From Candidatus Dadabacteria bacterium (lineage in GTDB: Bacteria > Desulfobacterota_D > UBA1144 > Nemesobacterales > Nemesobacteraceae), in NCBI GenBank assembly GCA_009840385.1, contig VXNX01000009.1, positions 1-64,000 on the forward strand: a stretch of DNA of 64,000 bases, in the 5' to 3' direction. The position numbers and the translations under genes are program-made. A model generated the notes under the pieces. The model searched no databases and was not told the DNA's origin. It saw only the letters and a program-made list of their open reading frames with translations. Of the stretch, positions 56,023-64,000 are shown one piece after another; position 1 is the stretch's first letter; every line of letters begins with the position of its first letter.

Positions 56023-57081
56023 ATGAGACAATCCCGGCAGATATCAATCGGCAACGTGAAAATAGGCGGGGGAGCTCCCGTATCGGTCCAGTCAATGACT
56101 ATTACCGATACAAGAGATGTCGCGTCGACAGTTTCCCAGATAAAAAGACTTGAAGATGCGGGCTGTGACATTGTCAGGGTCGCTGTTCCGGACATGGATG
56201 CTGCAAGGGCTCTGGGAGCGATACGAAAGGGAATAAGAATTCCCCTGGTCTCAGACATACATTTTGACTACAAACTTGCCCTCGAATCAATAAAGCAGGG
56301 AGTTGACGGGATGAGAATAAATCCCGGAAACATCGGCGCCAAATACAGAATAAAAGCCGTGGTTGATGCCTGCAGAGAAAGGGGAATTCCCATAAGGATA
56401 GGAGTAAACTCAGGCTCTCTTCAAAAAGACATACTCAGAAAGCACAAGCATCCAACCGCGGAGGCCCTGGTCGAAAGCGCGCTGAGACACGTGCACATAC
56501 TCGAGGACCTTGATTTTTACGAGATAAAGATTTCCGTTAAATCCACGGACGTGAGGAAAATGATCGCCGCATACAGAATGCTCGCTGAGAAAACCGAATA
56601 CGCTCTCCATCTTGGAGTCACCGAGGCCGGAACCCCGGGGATGGGGACGGTGAAATCCTCCATAGGAATCGGAGCGCTTCTAGCTGAAGGGATAGGCGAC
56701 ACAATAAGGGTTTCTTTAACAGGAGATCCGGTGGAAGAGATTGTTGTCGGAATGAACATACTGAGATCCTTGGGAATGAGGAACAATGGAATCGAGCTTA
56801 TCTCGTGCCCGGGGTGTGGGCGACTTGAAATAGATCTTGAAAAACTCGTTTCGGAAGTCGAGCAGGCCGTTTCCGGCTTTGATCTTCCGAGGCCGGTTAA
56901 GGTTGCCCTACTTGGATGTGTTGTTAACGGACCTGGCGAGGCTTCGGAAGCCGACATAGGAATAGCCGGGGGAAAGGGAAAGGGGATGCTTTATCGGGAC
57001 GGAAAGCTGATAAAATCTTTCAAGGAAGCCGATCTGGTCGGAGAACTTGTCAAGGAAATAGAACGAAACTACGTCAACTGA
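56023..57081 (+). CDS. ispG: 4-hydroxy-3-methylbut-2-en-1-yl diphosphate synthase
   Basis: A 352-residue IspG (GcpE), the [4Fe-4S] enzyme of the non-mevalonate isoprenoid pathway. The TIM-barrel part starts SVQSMTITDT. The C-terminal cluster domain has Cys262 and Cys265 (SCPGCGR), Cys299 and Glu306 (GCVVNGPGE). It takes MEcPP to HMBPP using reduced ferredoxin or flavodoxin. proS follows after 64 bases. No Shine-Dalgarno sequence is visible. Confidence 0.96.
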   Translation: MRQSRQISIGNVKIGGGAPVSVQSMTITDTRDVASTVSQIKRLEDAGCDIVRVAVPDMDAARALGAIRKGIRIPLVSDIHFDYKLALESIKQGVDGMRINPGNIGAKYRIKAVVDACRERGIPIRIGVNSGSLQKDILRKHKHPTAEALVESALRHVHILEDLDFYEIKISVKSTDVRKMIAAYRMLAEKTEYALHLGVTEAGTPGMGTVKSSIGIGALLAEGIGDTIRVSLTGDPVEEIVVGMNILRSLGMRNNGIELISCPGCGRLEIDLEKLVSEVEQAVSGFDLPRPVKVALLGCVVNGPGEASEADIGIAGGKGKGMLYRDGKLIKSFKEADLVGELVKEIERNYVN

Positions 57082-57145
57082 CCCCGGAACCCCGTAAAAT
57101 TGTTTCCCGGCTGAGTTCCAAAATCGCTTTAAAGGAGAAAAACAG

Positions 57146-58879
57146 ATGAGGTTTTCTTCCTATTTCATACCCACGGTTAAGGAAGACCCTTCGGACGCCG
57201 AAATCATAAGTCACAAGCTTATGGTAAGAGCCGGCATGATAAGAAAGCTTGCGGCCGGCATCTACAACTACCTTCCCCTAGGACTCAAATCCATAAGAAA
57301 AGTTGAGAACATAGTGCGGGAGGAAATGAACAGGGCCGGGGCCATCGAGCTTCTCATGCCCGCGGTGCTTCCGGCTGAGCCCTGGATTGAAAGCGCCAGG
57401 TGGGATTACTACGGGAAAGAACTGCTTCGCTTCAAAGACCGTGCAGAGCGGGATTTTTGCCTGGGTCCCACCCATGAGGAGATAATAACGGACATAGTTA
57501 GGAAGGAGATTCGTTCCTACAAACAGCTTCCCGTTAATTTCTACCAGATACAGACGAAGTTCAGGGATGAAATCCGTCCCCGCTTCGGGGTTATGAGGGC
57601 ACGTGAATTCATAATGAAAGATGCTTACAGCTTTGATATTTCTGACGAGGAGGCTGATCGCTCTTATCAGGCAATGTACGACGCTTACGTGCGCATATTC
57701 GAAAGATGTGGACTTGAATTTAGTGTGGTAGCTGCTGACTCCGGAAACATCGGCGGAAGTTTTTCTCATGAGTTCATGGTGACGGCCGACAGCGGAGAGG
57801 ATGTGATAATGAGTTCCTCGGAAGCCGATTACGCCGCCAATTTAGAACTCGCAAAAATCGGTGTTTCAGAAGACGAGAGGGAAGGGCTGAGAACAACCTC
57901 CGGTCTTGACGAACTCTCCGAGGTTCATACTCCAGATCTTAAGACGGTCGAGGAGGTGGCGCAGCTTTTAAAGGTCGGGCCGGAAAAACTGATAAAAACC
58001 CTTATAGTGCGTACCGAGACGGAACCAGTCGTTGCGCTTGTAAGAGGAGACACAGATCTCAGCCTGACCAAGCTTCGAAATTTTCTCGGGTGTGATGTCA
58101 CGGAACTTGCCGATCCGCAGACAATTCTGGAAATTTCAGGAGGCCCGCTTGGATTCAGCGGGCCCGTGGAACTTAAGAGAAAGAACGTGAGGGTGATTGC
58201 GGACAAATCCGTTCGCAATATGAAAAACGCCGTGACGGGAGCCAACAAAGGCGACCACCACATAACCGGCGTTAACCCCGGGCGGGACTTTGAAGCCGAT
58301 TCCTATGCGGACATAAGGGTGGCAAGGGAAGGGGATCCGTGCCCGGTTTCCGAAAACGGAGTTCTGAAGGCGTCAAGAGGCATTGAAGTCGGACATGTTT
58401 TCAAACTGGGGACCAAGTACAGCGAAGCCATGGGAGCCACATACGTAGATGAGAACGGGGTCGAAAAACCGCTTGTTATGGGTTGTTACGGAATCGGGAT
58501 AGGAAGAACGGTAGCAGCGGCGATAGAACAGAATAACGATGAGTACGGAATAAAATTTCCCGTCCCCATAGCTCCGTTTGAAGTTTCCGTGCTTCCGATA
58601 AACATGAAGCAGCAGGATGTGAAGGACGTAGCGGAGAAAGTATACTCAGCGCTTCTCCACGATGGAGTGGATGTTCTTATCGATGACAGGGCGGAGACCG
58701 CTGGCGTGAAATTCAAAGACTCGGATCTGCTCGGAATCCCGATTCAGGTCACTGTCGGGCAAAGAAGCCTGAAAGAGGGCAAGGTGGAGATAAAGAATAG
58801 AAACTCCGGTGAGAGAATAAGCATTACCGTGGAAGAAGCCTCAGGAGAAATTGCTGCTCTTTTGGCTGAAGAGAGATAA
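57146..58879 (+). CDS. proS: Proline--tRNA ligase (bacterial type with editing domain)
   Basis: A 577-residue class II synthetase. Motif 2 is near RFKDRAERDFCLGPTHEE and FRDEIRPRFGVMRAREF. The INS editing domain occupies about residues 225-400, and motif 3 is GCYGIGIGR. The C-terminal anticodon-binding domain follows. The long bacterial form charges tRNA-Pro and clears Ala-tRNA-Pro. AAAGGAG precedes the ATG. ispG-proS adjacency is common in deltaproteobacterial-type genomes. Confidence 0.96.
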   Translation: MRFSSYFIPTVKEDPSDAEIISHKLMVRAGMIRKLAAGIYNYLPLGLKSIRKVENIVREEMNRAGAIELLMPAVLPAEPWIESARWDYYGKELLRFKDRAERDFCLGPTHEEIITDIVRKEIRSYKQLPVNFYQIQTKFRDEIRPRFGVMRAREFIMKDAYSFDISDEEADRSYQAMYDAYVRIFERCGLEFSVVAADSGNIGGSFSHEFMVTADSGEDVIMSSSEADYAANLELAKIGVSEDEREGLRTTSGLDELSEVHTPDLKTVEEVAQLLKVGPEKLIKTLIVRTETEPVVALVRGDTDLSLTKLRNFLGCDVTELADPQTILEISGGPLGFSGPVELKRKNVRVIADKSVRNMKNAVTGANKGDHHITGVNPGRDFEADSYADIRVAREGDPCPVSENGVLKASRGIEVGHVFKLGTKYSEAMGATYVDENGVEKPLVMGCYGIGIGRTVAAAIEQNNDEYGIKFPVPIAPFEVSVLPINMKQQDVKDVAEKVYSALLHDGVDVLIDDRAETAGVKFKDSDLLGIPIQVTVGQRSLKEGKVEIKNRNSGERISITVEEASGEIAALLAEER

Positions 58880-58915
58880 GAAGAACCTCGGGGCGCAAAT
58901 TCTGGGGTTTATATA

Positions 58916-58943
58916 CTTACACTGCCCAAAAGTGTGATAGAAT
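58916..58943 (+). promoter_or_regulatory. Possible promoter of the STAS gene
   Basis: CTTACA (58916-58921) and TAGAAT (58938-58943) have a 16-base spacer, with four and five matches. It would give a leader of about 75 bases. Confidence 0.3.
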
Positions 58944-59026
58944 GTGAGCATGGGCTTAATGTGTTCCCTACGGAGCAAGTTCGAGATAATACTGCAGCGT
59001 CCGGGCAGTATAGAGAAGCGCTTAAA

Positions 59027-59377
59027 ATGAGTGACGTAGAATTTAAAATCCAGCTCGATCAGTTCAAAGGAGTTCTGATAATAAGCATATCCGGCGAGAT
59101 CAAAGGCCTGAGCGGACGGGAATTTCACCGTGAGATATTCCAGAGAATCCAGGAGCAGGATGTTCCTATAGTTCTGGATCTCGAAGGGCTGAACTACATC
59201 AACAGCATGGGACTGCGCTCGATCCTGCTTGTCGCCAAAAGGCAGCAGGAGAACAAAGCGAAGTTCGCGGTGTGCTCCCTGTCCAAACCTATGAGAGAAG
59301 TATTCGAGATCACGTGTTTTGACCGAATCATGCCGGTGCTCGATTCCCGCTCCGAAGCCATAGCAGCGGTAACTTAA
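59027..59377 (+). CDS. STAS-domain anti-sigma factor antagonist-like protein
   Basis: A 116-residue single STAS domain resembling SpoIIAA/RsbV. The conserved VLDLEGLNYINSMGLRSIL carries Ser60 at the position phosphorylated by anti-sigma kinases. No anti-sigma kinase, PP2C phosphatase or sigma gene is beside it, so partners lie elsewhere. The ATG at 59027 is preferred; an in-frame GTG at 58934 would overlap the likely -10 box and add 31 residues unlike the family. Confidence 0.83.
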   Translation: MSDVEFKIQLDQFKGVLIISISGEIKGLSGREFHREIFQRIQEQDVPIVLDLEGLNYINSMGLRSILLVAKRQQENKAKFAVCSLSKPMREVFEITCFDRIMPVLDSRSEAIAAVT

Positions 59378-59448
59378 AAGTCCGTCCGATACAGGTAACG
59401 GATATCCTTAAACCCATACAGCGTCGGAATCACGTTGCCGAGACTAAC

Positions 59449-59476
59449 AAAAAAAATGATTCACAGGATTTGTGAA
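59449..59476 (-). terminator. Possible intrinsic terminator after clpB
   Basis: On the minus strand a TTCACA/TGTGAA stem (59460-59465, 59471-59476) with a five-base loop is followed, after four bases, by eight T (59449-59456). Confidence 0.55.
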
Positions 59477-59540
59477 CGAAACAATCTGGTTGCGGTTCTC
59501 GCCCTGGTTCTCACTACCAAGTTTAGCCTTTAATCTTTAG

Positions 59541-62126
59541 CTATTTCTTTCTGAAAGTGAAGTTTCCTTCTTTGTCCAGATCCACTTTTACCGTGGCTGA
59601 ATCCTTGAAACTCCCTTTCAATATCTGGTTTGCAAGCGGGTCCTGTATATATTTCTGTACGGCGCGTTTAAGCGGTCTCGCCCCGAAAACGGGATCGTAA
59701 CCAATATCGACCAGCCTTGTAACGGCTTTCTCGGAAAGTTGTATAGCGAGATTTTTCTCCGCAAGCCTCTCTTTTAGATATCCGATCTGTATCTCGGCTA
59801 TTTTAATGAGGTCTGTTCTTTTCAGAGCGCTGAATATGACAACTTCGTCAATTCTGTTTAGAAATTCAGGACGAAAGTAGTTTCTGAGCATCTCGTTTAT
59901 TCTGTTTTCCATTTCCTCGCTGTTCCCTGACGATTCCTGTATGTGCTGGCTCCCCAAGTTTGAGGTCATTATTATTACAGTGTTGCGGAAATCAACGGTT
60001 CTTCCCTGCCCATCGGTGAGTCTTCCGTCGTCAAGAATCTGAAGAAGCAGGTTAAACACATCGGAGTGCGCTTTTTCTATCTCGTCAAAAAGCACCACGG
60101 AGTAGGGTCGTCTCCTCACGGTTTCTGAAAGCTGCCCGCCTTCCTCGTATCCGACATACCCGGGAGGGGCTCCGATCAGTCTTGATACCGAGTGCTTCTC
60201 CATATACTCACTCATGTCAATTCGTACAATCGCATCTTCATTGTCGAACATGAATTCGGCAAGTGATCTGGCGAGTTCAGTCTTCCCAACCCCTGTAGGT
60301 CCGAGGAATATAAACGAGCTTATCGGCCTTCTCGGATCGGAGAGCCCGGCCCTTGACCTGCGAAGCGCGTTTGAGACCAGTTTTATCGGCTCCGGCTGCC
60401 CCACCACCCGTTTCGAGAGTCTTTCTTCCATGTGAACGAGTTTCTCGACTTCCTCTTCAACCAGGCTTGATACTGGTATTCCCGTCCACTTCGATACAAC
60501 CGCGGCTATATCTTCGGCACTTACTTCCTCGCGAAGCATTTTCCTTTGGCTCTGTATTTCGGAAAGCTCCGCGCCGAGGCTCTCCAGATCCTTTTCAAGT
60601 TCCGGGATTCTGCCATAAAGAAATTCGGATGCGCGGGAGAGGTCTCCTTCTCTCTGCGCTCTCTCCGCATCGATTCTTCCGTTCTCTATTTCCTCTTTGG
60701 TCCTTCTTATTCTCGATATGCAGTCTTTTTCCTTCTGCCAGTGCGCCTCAAGTATCTCCGCTTCCTTCTTTAGTTCCGAGAGGTTTTTTTCAATCCCTTC
60801 AAGCTTTCCCAGAAGTTCAGGTTCCTGCTCTTTTTTAAATCCCTCCCTTTCTATCTCAAGGCGCATTATCTTTCTTTTTATTTCGTCTATCTCGGTCGGC
60901 ACGGAGTCAATCTCCATTTTGAGCCGCGCCGAGGCTTCATCCATAAGGTCAACGGCCTTGTCCGGCAGAAACCTCCCGGAGATATACCTGTTTGAAAGCT
61001 GGGAGGCGGCAACAAGAGCTTCGTCCTTGATTTTCACGCCGTGATGAACTTCATATTTTTCCTTAAGACCTCTTAGGATCGACACGGTTTCCTCCACGGA
61101 AGGCTCATCAACGTAGACCTGCTGAAACCTGCGTTCAAGGGCGGCGTCTTTTTCTATGTGATTTCTGTATTCATCAAGAGTGGTCGCACCTATGCAGTGA
61201 AGTTCTCCGCGCGCAAGGGCCGGCTTGAGCATGTTTGACGCGTCCATAGCTCCATCGGCCGCCCCTGCTCCCACGACGGTGTGTATTTCGTCTATGAAAA
61301 GAATTATCTCTCCTTGGGATTCCGTAACCTCTTTGAGTACCGCCTTGAGCCTCTCTTCGAACTGTCCCCTGTACTTCGCCCCGGCGAGAAGCGATCCCAG
61401 ATCGAGGGAAATGAGCTTCTTATCCTTAAGTCCTTCTGGAACATCGGAGTCGACTATGCGCTGGGCAAGCCCCTCCACTATGGCCGTTTTCCCCACTCCG
61501 GGTTCCCCTATGAGGACAGGATTGTTCTTCGTTCTTCGAAGAAGTACCCGTATCACATTCCTTATCTCGTCGTCTCTTCCTATAACAGGGTCTATGCCTC
61601 CGCTTCGGGCAAGCTCGGTGAAATCTTTTCCGTATTGGCGAAGCGGTTCCATCGTGTCTTCAGGATTTTGCGTGTCCACTGTCTGGTTACCTCTCAGTTC
61701 TTTTAGTGATTTTAATATCCCTTCCTTGGTTACATCCGATTCCGAAAAGCTGTCTTTAAGAGACCCGGTGGCGTGAGAAACCACTCCAATCAGAAGGTGT
61801 TCGGTACTTACATAGGCGTCCCCGAGATATCGCGCTTCTTTGTCAGCCGACCGGATAGCAGAGTCAAGTTCTCTGCTCATGTATACCTGATCAGATGCTC
61901 CCTTTACCTTGGGAAGCCTGGATATCTGTTCGGCGGCCGTCCGCGCAAGCTCCCGGGGGTCGGATTCCAGCTGCTCCAGAATCCTGGTTGGCATCCCGGG
62001 CTTACTTAGCAGGGCCGCGAATAAATGGGGCAAGTCAACTACTTGGTTTTCGTTGTCGCTTGCCGCGTTTCGTGCCTCCACGATAGCTTCTTGGGCCTTC
62101 AATGTGAGTTTTTCGGGCGAAATCAT
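59541..62126 (-). CDS. clpB: ATP-dependent chaperone ClpB
   Basis: An 861-residue Hsp100 disaggregase. The N-terminal Clp domain (1-145) starts [17 protein letters not shown]. The first AAA+ domain has Walker A GEPGVGKT (about 205), followed by the ClpB-specific coiled-coil middle domain (about 405-525). The second AAA+ domain has GPTGVGKT (about 605). It lacks ClpA/X features. It works with DnaK/DnaJ. The ATG at 62126 is used; a GTG three codons earlier is possible. No CIRCE or clear heat-shock promoter is visible in the 176 bases upstream. Confidence 0.95.
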   Translation of the reverse strand: MISPEKLTLKAQEAIVEARNAASDNENQVVDLPHLFAALLSKPGMPTRILEQLESDPRELARTAAEQISRLPKVKGASDQVYMSRELDSAIRSADKEARYLGDAYVSTEHLLIGVVSHATGSLKDSFSESDVTKEGILKSLKELRGNQTVDTQNPEDTMEPLRQYGKDFTELARSGGIDPVIGRDDEIRNVIRVLLRRTKNNPVLIGEPGVGKTAIVEGLAQRIVDSDVPEGLKDKKLISLDLGSLLAGAKYRGQFEERLKAVLKEVTESQGEIILFIDEIHTVVGAGAADGAMDASNMLKPALARGELHCIGATTLDEYRNHIEKDAALERRFQQVYVDEPSVEETVSILRGLKEKYEVHHGVKIKDEALVAASQLSNRYISGRFLPDKAVDLMDEASARLKMEIDSVPTEIDEIKRKIMRLEIEREGFKKEQEPELLGKLEGIEKNLSELKKEAEILEAHWQKEKDCISRIRRTKEEIENGRIDAERAQREGDLSRASEFLYGRIPELEKDLESLGAELSEIQSQRKMLREEVSAEDIAAVVSKWTGIPVSSLVEEEVEKLVHMEERLSKRVVGQPEPIKLVSNALRRSRAGLSDPRRPISSFIFLGPTGVGKTELARSLAEFMFDNEDAIVRIDMSEYMEKHSVSRLIGAPPGYVGYEEGGQLSETVRRRPYSVVLFDEIEKAHSDVFNLLLQILDDGRLTDGQGRTVDFRNTVIIMTSNLGSQHIQESSGNSEEMENRINEMLRNYFRPEFLNRIDEVVIFSALKRTDLIKIAEIQIGYLKERLAEKNLAIQLSEKAVTRLVDIGYDPVFGARPLKRAVQKYIQDPLANQILKGSFKDSATVKVDLDKEGNFTFRKK

Positions 62127-62311
62127 CTCACACACAAAATAATTCTTCTTTGCCCGGAATCAAGAAATTGGCTGGAATAAAAAAGATAGGGAACACAGAA
62201 CAAAGTTGCGCAACAATCCCCAAGAGCGGTTAAAGCACCGCACGCGTAACTTTTTTGTGTTGCCTATAAAAACCGGGATATTGCAGGGACGCAGACTATA
62301 GTGCCGCTACA

Positions 62312-63466
62312 TTATTTCCCAAGAATGCTCACGACGCAGGTGATACCGTCCATGGCGGGCTGGGCGCCTCCCATGGTCTCGATAATACCGACTTTGGCAT
62401 CTTTCACCTGGCGTTCAGGCTCAACTTCCTCTCTTAGCTGCCTTACGATCTCAGCGGTCTGAAGAAGTCCGGTAGCCCCAACGGGATGTCCCCGTGAAAG
62501 CAGGCCGCCGCTTGGGTTGACGGCAACTTTATCACCGCCCACCCACGTGCTTTTTTCGTCTATGAGGGTAGCTCCCTCTCCCTTTTCGCAAAAGCCCAGG
62601 GATTCCACAACCATCATCTCCGCTATTGAGAAAGCATCGTGAATTTCAGCCACGTCCATGTCCTCGGGTCCCAGTCCTGCCATTTCATAAGCCATCTGGG
62701 AGGTTCTCCAGACATTTTCGGAAGGATCGCAGGTAAGGCCTGTGGGACTGCTGTACTTGCCCGACTGGGCAACACAGCCCAGGATCTTTATTGGCATCTT
62801 TTTAGCAAGTTCTCCGACATGTTCCTCGGAACACAGCACCGCGGCCGCGGCCGCGTCCCCAACGGGACAGCACATGTTGCGCGTAAGCGGGTCGGCAATC
62901 ATCGGCGCATTCAGTACTTCTTCCACCGTGGTGGGCTTTCTGTACTGGGCAAGAGGATTCAGGGAGGCGTGGTAGCGACTTTTTACGACGACTTCGGCCA
63001 GCTGTTCCAGGGTAACTCCGTATTCGCTCATGTACTTTGAAGCTCTTATCGCGTAGAGTCCGGGCATTCCCATGCCGATGGAAACCTCAAGGTCGTCTTC
63101 CTCAAGGGGTAGGGGACCTCCGGAGAGAATTCTACTCAGATTCTCGACACCGAGAGCGAGGGCTATGTCGTACTGTCCGTAGGCTACGGTTCTCCAAGCT
63201 TCCCAGAGGGAAAGCGTTCCGCTTCCGCAAGCACCCTCCACATTTATGGTCGGCTGTCCGACGAGACCTATTTCCTTAAGAGCTCTCTGTCCGACTCCCA
63301 TGCCTTGGTAGACATGACCGCAGAACGCGATTTCTATTTTCCGCGCGTGAATTTCCGAGTCCTGTATCGCGGCCCATGCGGCTTCTCTTGCGAGGACGTG
63401 AGCCGGTTTGTCGGGAAATCTTCCGCAGGCGGTGTTTCCCACTCCTATAATGTAAACGTCTCTCAT
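62312..63466 (-). CDS. Thiolase-like enzyme (lipid-transfer/acetyl-CoA acyltransferase type)
   Basis: A 384-residue thiolase-fold protein. The nucleophile is Cys80 in NVEGACGSGTLS. EIHDAFSIAEMMVVESLGF carries a His, and GGLLSRGHPVGATGLLQ a late His. This pattern fits the SCP-x/nonspecific lipid-transfer thiolases more than biosynthetic thiolases. The acyl-CoA substrate is unknown. TGGAGGA seven bases before the ATG at 63466 decides against a start 36 codons earlier. It is divergent from the nitroreductase. Confidence 0.86.
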   Translation of the reverse strand: MRDVYIIGVGNTACGRFPDKPAHVLAREAAWAAIQDSEIHARKIEIAFCGHVYQGMGVGQRALKEIGLVGQPTINVEGACGSGTLSLWEAWRTVAYGQYDIALALGVENLSRILSGGPLPLEEDDLEVSIGMGMPGLYAIRASKYMSEYGVTLEQLAEVVVKSRYHASLNPLAQYRKPTTVEEVLNAPMIADPLTRNMCCPVGDAAAAAVLCSEEHVGELAKKMPIKILGCVAQSGKYSSPTGLTCDPSENVWRTSQMAYEMAGLGPEDMDVAEIHDAFSIAEMMVVESLGFCEKGEGATLIDEKSTWVGGDKVAVNPSGGLLSRGHPVGATGLLQTAEIVRQLREEVEPERQVKDAKVGIIETMGGAQPAMDGITCVVSILGK

Positions 63467-63559
63467 TGATAATTCCTCCAGCTTGCACTTTAAATTCGGC
63501 AATAAAATGTATACAAAATCGTTTGCGTTGTAAAATTTACGAGATTTTGATTTTCGATG

Positions 63560-63588
63560 ATGAAATTTTCGCAATTTAATGGTATGAT
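63560..63588 (+). promoter_or_regulatory. Possible promoter of the nitroreductase gene
   Basis: ATGAAA (63560-63565) and TATGAT (63583-63588) are 17 bases apart, with four and five matches. The predicted leader is about 55 bases, in an AT-rich divergent region. Confidence 0.4.
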
Positions 63589-63649
63589 GTCTGGAGAGGT
63601 TTTGGAGTTTAACTCTGAATAAAAAATACCCAGATAGGAGGTTATTAAT

Positions 63650-64000
63650 ATGAGTGATGTACCAAGTGCCAGCGAAGTTGGTAATATCATGGACACCTTC
63701 AGTTCCATAGGACTAAGAAGGTCCATCAGATGGTATGAGCCGCATCAGTCCGTTGAGAAATGGAAGGTTCAGGCCATGCTGGAAGCTGCCAGGCTTTCTC
63801 CTACGGCAGGCAACTTCAATGGCCAAAGAGCAATAGTTGTATACAGGGATGAAGATCCCGAAATATGGGAGTTTATATCCGACTGGAGTCAGATTACAAC
63901 GCAGATGGCTCCCGTGCTTATCTTCTGGTGCTACGACATGGGCAACTACGACACAATGGGTCAGTCTATCCACGACCTTCTAAGAACCGGAGCACTCGAT
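63650..64000 (+). CDS. Nitroreductase-family protein, 5' part only (partial)
   Basis: The first 117 residues of a gene cut by the window end. AGGAGG lies about seven bases before the ATG. The N-terminus RRSIRWYEPHQSV is the flavin-binding RRSIR-type motif, and the segment ARLSPTAGNFNGQRAIVV matches the FMN-site A-x-x-APSAxNxQ-like pattern. Such enzymes reduce nitro compounds, quinones or other substrates with NAD(P)H. The C-terminal half and the true substrate are outside the window. Confidence 0.85.
   Translation, partial: MSDVPSASEVGNIMDTFSSIGLRRSIRWYEPHQSVEKWKVQAMLEAARLSPTAGNFNGQRAIVVYRDEDPEIWEFISDWSQITTQMAPVLIFWCYDMGNYDTMGQSIHDLLRTGALD

Noticed and set aside
62226-62241. Hairpin GCGGT/ACCGC between the thiolase and clpB genes
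   Set aside because: No adjacent T-run on either strand, so a terminator is not supported.
62136-62311. Heat-shock (sigma32-like) promoter upstream of clpB, with CCCTATCT resembling the -10 element
   Set aside because: No CTTGAA-like -35 at a usable distance; the match is to one half-site only.

Overview
The window is 64 kb of a bacterial chromosome, almost wholly core genome: about 60 protein genes, three tRNA genes, no rRNA, no CRISPR array, no insertion sequence and no prophage. Genes are packed tightly with many 4-base stop/start overlaps, and no gene-free stretch exceeds about 230 bases. Most genes use AGA/AGG for arginine and ATA for isoleucine freely. A Gram-negative, uncultured lineage at the level of the former Deltaproteobacteria or Dadabacteria fits the content (tuf-trnW-secE-nusG-rplKAJL-rpoBC order, B12-dependent MetH, non-mevalonate IspG, zinc-ribbon threonine synthase, TrmI). 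That placement is a guess from gene content and needs a 16S or ribosomal-protein tree.

Layout. 1-11633: translation/transcription cluster (tuf 3' end, tRNA-Trp, secE, nusG, rplKAJL, rpoB, rpoC), followed by valS. 14390-21991, minus strand: one apparent operon of M20 peptidase, CbiX-like chelatase, HAD phosphatase, acyl-CoA synthetase, purL and purF. 22158-24333: leucyl aminopeptidase and a glutathione S-transferase that looks acquired. 24381-30026: ilvE, a receiver-like protein, a ribbon-helix-helix protein, a half-size EamA protein, the lpdA-lipB-TPR operon and an HhH DNA-glycosylase-like protein. 30204-32947: hrcA-grpE-dnaJ without dnaK. 32998-35555: thrC with a MoaD/ThiS-like sulfur carrier, divergent from a glyoxalase-II-like hydrolase. 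35641-44350: metH, an HU/IHF protein, def, an aminotransferase, tpiA-secG, a 7Fe-type ferredoxin, nth and a 73-residue unknown. 44503-48045: two tandem paralogous alpha/beta hydrolases and pckA. 48216-48376: tRNA-Lys and tRNA-Glu behind a perfect-consensus promoter. 48500-52875: operon MFS transporter-trmI-rsmG-mtnP-PfkB kinase. 52885-55794, minus strand: a Mrp/DUF59 pair and a CbpA-like DnaJ/DUF1844 pair. 56023-59377: ispG, proS and a STAS protein. 59541-62126: clpB. 62312-64000: a thiolase-like enzyme divergent from a nitroreductase cut by the window end.

How the parts fit: the left block makes the transcription and translation machinery. purL/purF make purines, and mtnP plus the PfkB kinase probably salvage methylthioadenosine and nucleosides. 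lpdA and lipB serve lipoyl-dependent dehydrogenases. hrcA/grpE/dnaJ, cbpA and clpB form a chaperone set. metH, mtnP, thrC and the sulfur carrier touch methionine and sulfur metabolism. The main oddities are promoters lying so close to start codons that lpdA, hrcA and ispG look leaderless, a Mrp protein without its usual CxxC cluster motif, hrcA without a CIRCE operator, and the compositionally foreign GST. I found no clearly new multigene system.
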